The notes under the pieces: model-generated
Told to the model about the DNA's origin: nothing
The model's database searches: none
What the model saw: the letters and a program-made list of their open reading frames with translations, nothing else
In this document: piece after piece, positions 58,285 to 64,000 of the stretch
Layout of the letters: each line of letters opens with the position of its first letter
How positions within the stretch are numbered: position 1 is the first letter of the stretch
Origin: Strongylocentrotus purpuratus
Lineage: Eukaryota > Echinodermata > Echinoidea > Camarodonta > Strongylocentrotidae
Reading direction: 5' to 3'
DNA: 64,000 nucleotides
NCBI RefSeq assembly: GCF_000002235.5
Contig: NW_022145545.1
Span: 1,367,501-1,431,500, forward strand
Program-made: the position numbers and the translations under genes

Positions 58285-58674
58285 AACGTTTAAATTTCAC
58301 AGATAGAACATACGTGACATATTCATAATTCATGCAAAGCTCTACATATTAATTTGATGTTGGCTGCAAATGGGACATAATACCTTTAATGTATTATTCC
58401 AAATGGCGTGCAAGGGGCAAAGAAAGACCCGAAGCATGCCCAGACATGTAGGGTAGGGTATCAGACATGAACGCAACATCCGGACATTATTATTCTGCGA
58501 TTAGGTTTCTCTCTCTCTCCTCCCCGGCATAAATTATGAACACGCATCACCATTTTGACAACGGGGATTCCCCATGACGTCATTTTGCTAAAATCCCCAA
58601 CAGACGAGCCACGTTTCCGAGCGGGAATCTGTAATCTCTTTCCATCATTACACAACCACCGTCCACGTCTCATG

Positions 58675-58786
58675 AAAACACATAAATAGACAGTGCCTCG
58701 AGTTCTGCAGATCAGATTAGAAAGGCTGTGACTGCTTTGTTTTGGAGAAAGGATAAGGCAATTTCTAGGAGTGCTCTTGTTACTAG
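58675..58786 (+). promoter_or_regulatory. Candidate promoter and 5' UTR exon of the small prodomain gene
   Basis: An ATAAATA string (58682-58688) lies about 100 bp before a good donor (AG|GTAAGA at 58786/58787). The coding exon at 60075 follows an acceptor at 60059-60060, so an upstream non-coding exon is expected. Assignment of this one is speculative. Confidence 0.3.
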
Positions 58787-59199
58787 GTAAGAATCTGGCA
58801 TTTTATGCATATTTACTCAAGTTGTCACCGTGGCCTATGGGTTCATTATGGTCATGTCAGTGCCAAAAGATATATACATTGCAACAGTAAAGTTCGTGTG
58901 TTAATGTTGTATACATTGTTTTTATCAGGGTTGCCGGAATAACATTTAAATTGTTATAAGCTTGGAATGGTCACTATTTGAGGGTCACGATTTCCATGTC
59001 AAGAAACTAACATCAAGGGGTTTGCTGTGATAACTCCTTCGCATCTTGACTCTCTGGTAGTATAAGCCATGTTCTAGATGTGACTACCCGTGCGATTTTG
59101 TGTTGCTGAAGAAAAAGATTGCATTTCTTACTCCTTTTTGGAGCAGGAGGTGTCGTGGCATAGAGGATTAGAAAAGTAATAATTATAATAATAATAATA

Positions 59200-59725
59200 T
59201 GGGGAACATTGGTTATGGGCTATGTTTGTCAAAATTGACACTCCTGGCGCAGTTGTGAGAAAATTGTTTAAAGATAAAGTTGAGTTCTGGTCATGCGATT
59301 GCATTGTGAAAAAAATGGTGTGGAATGGATCAGAAAGGTTGATCATGTAGCATGTCAGTATTGGTGTGTACTGCAAGTTTCTGGAGTCATCACAATCATA
59401 ATAAATTTGGCCCAGTCATGAGTCTTGGTAAAGTAACAAGCACTGTACACAGAAAGATGTATATGGGACTACACAAATGGTGTCGGGCCTATACTTACCT
59501 TGATTTCCTTATCTTTCTTTGCTCATTACTCAGCCAGTATACATTTTCTACCAAAATTGTTTGGCAAATGACATTTATTTGTAATCTTGTACATTCAGAG
59601 TTAGTTTCGTTTGATTTTGTGATAATTCATTTTCTTTTTTTTTACCAGAACTCAAGTTCATCTTTAATAATTGTGGGCATACTTATCGTCTTTCAAGTAA
59701 TTCAAGAAAGAAAGCAAAATCATAA
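59200..59725. mobile_element. Host repeat carrying a TTTAAAGATAAA MITE
   Basis: The flanks (59215-59266 and 59669-59715) match the uninterrupted sequence at 19240-19346. The insert 59267-59668 has inverted ends (TTTAAAGATAAAGTTGAGTT) and aligns with 20937-21333. Confidence 0.85.
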
Positions 59726-59734
59726 TTATTGTTA

Positions 59735-59750
59735 TTATTATTATTATTAT

Positions 59751-59788
<38 letters not shown>

Positions 59789-59791
59789 TTA

Positions 59792-59843
<52 letters not shown>

Positions 59844-59845
59844 CG
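59735..59845. repeat. (TTA)n/(TAG)n microsatellite
   Basis: Compound trinucleotide array, in the presumed 5' intron of the small gene. Confidence 0.95.
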
Positions 59846-60074
59846 TCATCATATTTATTACTTCAGTGACACTTCATTATGTAAGATCTGTTTCATCCAA
59901 GACATTACCCCTTGATGAATTTGTATATAGTGGCTCAGACTCAGAGGTTGGCATGGCATATGGCCTTCTGTAAATCAATGTTGTGTTATGATCTATAAAC
60001 ATCGAAAGTTTCCTTTGACTTCTCTCTCTCTCTCTTTCTCTCTCTCTCTCGCTCTCATAGCAACCACATCAATA

Positions 60075-60779
60075 ATGGCTTCAGGGCTGGATATTGCACT
60101 GATTATCAAGACTTTGGTCAACGAAAGTGGACAGGTCAGTTCCGTTTTAAATGGTTTATATAAAGCTATGAGCTCTGTCAGACACGGTATGACAAATGTC
60201 CAAGGTTTTTCTCTCGCGTTTGCCCCCTCCCCCCCCCCCCCGGGGGTGGGGGGGGGTAGTTTCCCTTTAGTGGTTTTCTTGTTGTTGTTTATAATTTTGA
60301 TGGTCTGGATACTTTTGAAGGGATTGAGTCTTCGAAGAATAAGCTAATAGTGATATGATATTACATCAACTTATTATTGTCATCATTTATTTGTTCAAAC
60401 AATAATAGTGACTTGCTAAGTTTTAGTAGCCTCCCCCTCCTAAAGGCGTAGCCAGGAGACACAAGGGGCCACATTCCTCCCTGTTCATAAAAAATAAAGT
60501 TTTAAATGCTTATAATTGATTTATAATGTTTGGTTGGAAACATGAATAAATTGAAATTGAACTTAGGAAATAAGCAAATGGAATGATTTAAACGAAGAGA
60601 TAATATCAAGTTCAACTTAGTCAAGATTGAAAGTTATGTGCAAAAGGTAACTATTTCAAATTTGTAAAACTGGTTAGAACTATAAGTTTTCATCTCATGT
60701 TTCGTATTCTGCATGTGCTTCCAATTCTTCTTTCTTTTTCGGCTTTCCCCTTTTCTATTTAATATTATTTTCTCTTCTC

Positions 60780-60814
<35 letters not shown>

Positions 60815-61420
60815 GCTCGCTCTCTATTGCTTTAAGGTGCATGTCATTGCGTGTGAGTGGGCGAGTATGGCTGAGTGTGTTTGCAAGATATTTGAAACTA
60901 TTTTGTTATAGCATAATATACATAGGCCTATATGTTTTTTTATTGTATGTTTTTATTTTTATTTCAATATCGTATGTTAATGGGCCCCATTAATAAGCTT
61001 TGCTTCTCAGGGTCCATAACCTGTCATTATATTGTATTTGTACAAGTACCAGTGAGATTTAAAATTGTTTTTAATGATTGGTTGAATAAATTAAACTTGA
61101 ATTGAATTGAGCCCTACATCCTGTCCATTTTCTACGGCCATACGCCAGTGCCCTTCCCCAAAAATCGATTTGTCATCATGATATTACATTTGCCCGGATT
61201 TTGTTTTTCTTTTTAGTTTGATCTGCATGGACGAACCATCGTGTACAAAGCAGAGGGCAGGGTACATAAGCTCAAATGGGTCTACGATGGCACCGCTTGG
61301 GACGTCGCCAGTGGCACCAGCGTGAAAGATAGACACTACAAGAGCCGTCAGGGGGCAATCGAGCACGCCGTTGCGAAACTTTTACCGACGTTGCAGGCTA
61401 AGGGATTGCTTCCTCCATAG
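60075..61420 (+). CDS. Stand-alone caspase-prodomain-like protein, 87 aa
   Basis: A two-exon gene: 60075-60134 (MASGLDIALIIKTLVNESGQ) and 61217-61420 (TAG), joined in phase 0. The second exon shares with caspase exon 2 the pattern WVYD.TA.DV..GTS.K.RH and a C-terminal helix (AIEHAVAKLLPTLQAKGLL against AANAVLHALREKGVV). Exon 1 is a short hydrophobic helix, as in the caspase, and the exon boundary and phase are the same, so the two genes share descent. The fold looks like a small alpha-beta-beta-beta-alpha, dsRBD-type domain. No protease part follows: the frame stops at LLPP. By inference it may act as a decoy or adaptor for the neighbouring caspase, or as a nucleic-acid sensor. It is head-to-head with the caspase, about 5 kb apart. 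The acceptor before the ATG follows a CT-rich tract (60018-60060), implying a non-coding first exon. Confidence 0.8.
60775..60830. repeat. (CT)n microsatellite
   Basis: About 50 bp of CT units in the intron of the small gene. Confidence 0.9.
60960..61092 (+). mobile_element. LINE 3' end with (TTGAA)-type tail
   Basis: Contains 'gggccccattaataagcttt', 'ctcagggtcc', 'ggttgaataaatt' and ends in GAATT units near 61081-61091. Lies about 125 bp before exon 2 of the small gene. Confidence 0.55.
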
Positions 61421-62200
61421 TTTGAAGTACACCAATGAGGTCTTATAATGCCTGTTGAACATGAGGCTTCATTAATTTGATGACGTTGGACTGAGTCACT
61501 AACTGGCGCATTTTGTGACGTACCATGTCTGAGAGTGACGTTGTACAGTGACAATATATAAACATTATATATTAATATATACATTAATATATACATTATC
61601 GGGGCACGGGTTCATTGCCTTCACGTTTCACTAAAAGCGTATCATGTGTAACGGGGATAAAGCAGTGGCGTATCCAGCATGAGATGGATCCGACTTTCGC
61701 CCCGCCCCTTCGAAGAAAATCTAAAGGTCTATCAAATAAAGGTAATCTCAGGGGGTGGATTTCGTAGCCCTATTTATCGATTTTACTGGGTACGTCACTG
61801 TATTGCACTGGAAAATGGATAGAAGAGACAATCACTGGTTTGATTACAAATAAAACTAAATCTAATTTTTAATCAGCTTGTGGAAGGGGATTATCATATC
61901 AGCATGTTTAGGAAACCCTTTTTTATAACCCGTATGTAAATTAATTATGCTATGATGACAATTCATACTTGTAATGTGAAAAAGCTCAGATTTTCATTAT
62001 GTTGCCTTTCTTGTTTGCAACAGATTTGGTGCTGTTATGGCATTGCTACACTTGTACGGGAGTAGGGAGGGGGCGGTGAGAGCGGAGGGAGGGGGTATAT
62101 AATGTTAGATCGGTGATTGCATTGTTATTGCAGTCACTTGAACAAATACACTTTATTTTGGTTACATGTCAGACTTAATTAATTAGGGCTTCTGTTATCT
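61421..62200. other. 3' flank of small gene, no further gene
   Basis: Holds TA-rich repeats at 61555-61600, a fragment of the 'agtggcgtatccagcatg' type (61664), often the edge of decayed repeats, and purine-rich DNA near 62063-62095. No coding exon is seen. Confidence 0.45.
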
Positions 62201-62229
62201 TCGAGCAGTGCTTATATTCTTCATTATTT

Positions 62230-62639
62230 TGAATATATATATGCCTGGTTGCCAGTCCGTCAAAGAATCTCATTCAAAATATTGTTAATTGTCTATAAAT
62301 CATTGAGTGGTCAAGCCCCTAATTACATCAAAGAATTACTTCAACTCAAAGTCCAATCACACAGTCGTAGCCTGCGCAGTTCCACAGATAAATTATTGTT
62401 TCAGATTCCCCATGGCAAAACTAAAGTAACTCTTTGGGACCGTGCTTTTGCTATTGCTGCCCCTAAACTATGGAATAGCTTGCCAATAGAAATACGAAGC
62501 ACTCCATCTCTCAATGTTTTTAAATCCAATTTAAAAACTTATTTGTTCAACTGAGTGATCTTATTTTGTAGAATTTAGTAAAAAGGAGCTCTTAACCAGC
62601 GCAGCTGAATATATTTTGTATAAAAGCTGCGCTATATAA

Positions 62640-62671
<32 letters not shown>
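62230..62671 (+). pseudogene. LINE C-terminal fragment with (ATT)n tail
   Basis: Encodes about 100 residues: LPVRQRISFKILLIVYKSL, GQAPNYIKELL, LWDRAFAIAAPKLWNSLP, then an FKSNLKTYLFN end with a stop at 62552-62554. This is the well-known C-terminal domain of CR1/L2-type LINE ORF2. A 3' UTR ('aaaagctgcgctatataaat') and an (ATT)n tail at 62640-62671 follow. The reverse transcriptase is missing (5'-truncated). Confidence 0.88.
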
Positions 62672-62672
<1 letters not shown>

Positions 62673-62926
62673 GCCGCGTGTGCTATATGTTTTTGTATTA
62701 TATTCGTTGTATACATTAATTATGTATCTAAAGAAGAAAACTGTACACGTCTATAAACTTTTGTCAGCATTACATTTAAAGAAAAATCATCCGTACCATG
62801 TATATCAGTTGTATGTTGGATTAAAATTAGAGTACACAATAATCATGAAACCCGAAACTTCTTTTTATATAAAAGTCTTGTTCTATTATATATATAATAA
62901 AGATACAATTTAAAAAAAAACATCTG
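62672..62926. other. AT-rich filler between LINE and duplicate
   Basis: No known element; ends in an A-rich run (62911-62920) immediately before the duplicated block. Possibly a second retro-insertion in place of the caspase exon 1 expected here. Confidence 0.35.
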
Positions 62927-64000
62927 CACGATTCCAGGTTTTAATAAGAAGCGATGCTAATATTCCTATATGCTGATACCAGGGACATCATGTCCCTGCT
63001 GATACCCACTGACTGTGTAGATCTATACGAGATGTGTATTCCTGATGAGGCTTATAGTAGGTTATTAAAATCGGTCTACTTCATTTGGTGATATATTCGG
63101 TTGGGACTACGTTTAGCTCCACTGAAATAAGCCCGGCAAGAGTCAAAATGTATTTTTTTAATTTCTCCAACTAAATGTTTTTTTTTCCGTCGAGATATTA
63201 TCTGACTTGATAATCGCGGTGCTCTACAAAACTATACTGATAATACACCAGCGGTCAGCATGTGCAGTGTGTGCGTTTCTTCCGTGCAAGGTCATACTGT
63301 CATCATTCTTAGGGGATTCCCCGTCTCACCATTCTAAGCGGTATTCCCAGACATAATAGCAATAAAGTACTTCCAGGCTTAGGGGTTTTCTAAATACTTG
63401 AAGGTTTATAGAACTTCATCACCACGTATTGATTTCGGACCGAAGTATGACTCGGTGTAGTACAAAATATATCATAGGAATACAGCGCTGAATTGAATAC
63501 ATGATGCTTGAATTGGTTGTCAAAGTATCAAGATGTCAGAATGCAACAATGTCCTAGTTTAGAAATAATGTACGGTAATATATTCGTGAAAAATTAATGG
63601 AATATTCATTGGAAAAAAAAGAATATTCATTAACAAATAAAAACTTAATTCTTTTAATACCATAGAACGATTAACTCTAAATGTCTCTAAATTATCATGG
63701 CCAGATGGGTTTGATCAAAAGAATTCAATTTGTTTTTCAGAAACTATTCACTTCATCCATAACCTTTGGACTGATTTCCCAAGTGTATGTACTGTTCAAG
63801 TGAACTGGAAAATACAATGGAAGCCGTACTGTAGGGGCGTGCAATATTTTATGCGATTGCGTATGTGATTTTATATTGCTACTAATAAAATCTCAATGAA
63901 AAGATTCTATTAAAAGCGTGTTTTGTATTTTATGACTGATCGCTGACGGTGTGTTTGAACAGCACTAGGTAAGCTGGGGGTTCATACAGGTAAAGCCATT
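62927..64000. repeat. Upstream direct repeat, right copy
   Basis: Partner of 55116-56240 in the same orientation; continues past the window edge. The caspase first exon expected on its left is not present. Confidence 0.9.

Larger units (their letters stand above)
56936..58392. mobile_element. MITE split by a LINE insertion
   Basis: Termini 'aaagatactatgtcccattt' (about 56939) and 'gcaaatgggacataataccttt' (58368-58389) are inverted. The halves 56936-57222 and 58207-58392 together equal the 53881-54349 element in reverse. The LINE and its 5' inverted scrap lie between. Confidence 0.8.

Overview
This is a window of animal nuclear DNA, most likely from an echinoderm and probably a sea urchin. 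It is AT-rich, its genes are split by spliceosomal introns with GT/AG borders, and it is full of microsatellites, long poly-G/poly-C runs, short inverted-repeat (MITE-like) elements and decayed LINEs. The MITE starting near 22150 resembles a repeat I remember from sea urchin genomes. The species call is an inference. I rebuilt the exons by hand from conserved protein motifs, splice sites and reading-phase agreement. Layout, left to right. (1) 1-26620: a cytochrome P450 region on the minus strand. A nearly complete CYP46A1-like (cholesterol 24-hydroxylase family) gene runs from 25282 down to 10844. Twelve of a probable thirteen exons were placed; exon 2 was not found, and exon 5 carries a one-base frameshift. 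A second, tandem copy is represented only by its first exon (4322-4177); its other exons would lie left of the window. The two copies share flanking and intron DNA, and several MITEs sit in one copy but not the other, which gives filled/empty-site pairs. (2) 26700-31000: intergenic DNA with poly-C/poly-A repeat debris and no gene I can support. (3) 31048-35390, plus strand: a three-exon family B (adhesion/Methuselah-like) 7TM receptor of 1005 aa with a signal peptide and a somatomedin-B domain. (4) 38120-44227, plus strand: a complete seven-exon SMNDC1 (SPF30) splicing-factor gene of 238 aa. A tRNA-derived SINE and MITEs sit in or beside its introns. (5) 48279-55089, minus strand: a complete nine-exon caspase of 516 aa. 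Its N-terminal prodomain is neither CARD nor DED but a short helix plus a module that looks like a dsRNA-binding-type (alpha-beta-beta-beta-alpha) domain. (6) 60075-61420, plus strand: a two-exon gene for an 87-aa protein that is just that same prodomain module, with the same exon boundary and phase, arranged head-to-head with the caspase. (7) 55116-56240 and 62927-64000: direct repeats of the DNA just upstream of the caspase start, flanking the small gene. How the genes may work together: SMNDC1 (mRNA splicing), the P450 (sterol oxidation) and the 7TM receptor look like unrelated neighbours. The caspase and the stand-alone prodomain protein form a plausible functional pair. By analogy with CARD-only and DED-only proteins, the small protein could compete for, or help assemble, the caspase prodomain. 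This pair is the best candidate here for an undescribed system. The rest of the interest is in transposon archaeology: a LINE insertion that left a perfect 62-bp inverted repeat of its own target flank, nested MITEs, and mobile-element sequence abutting a caspase splice donor.
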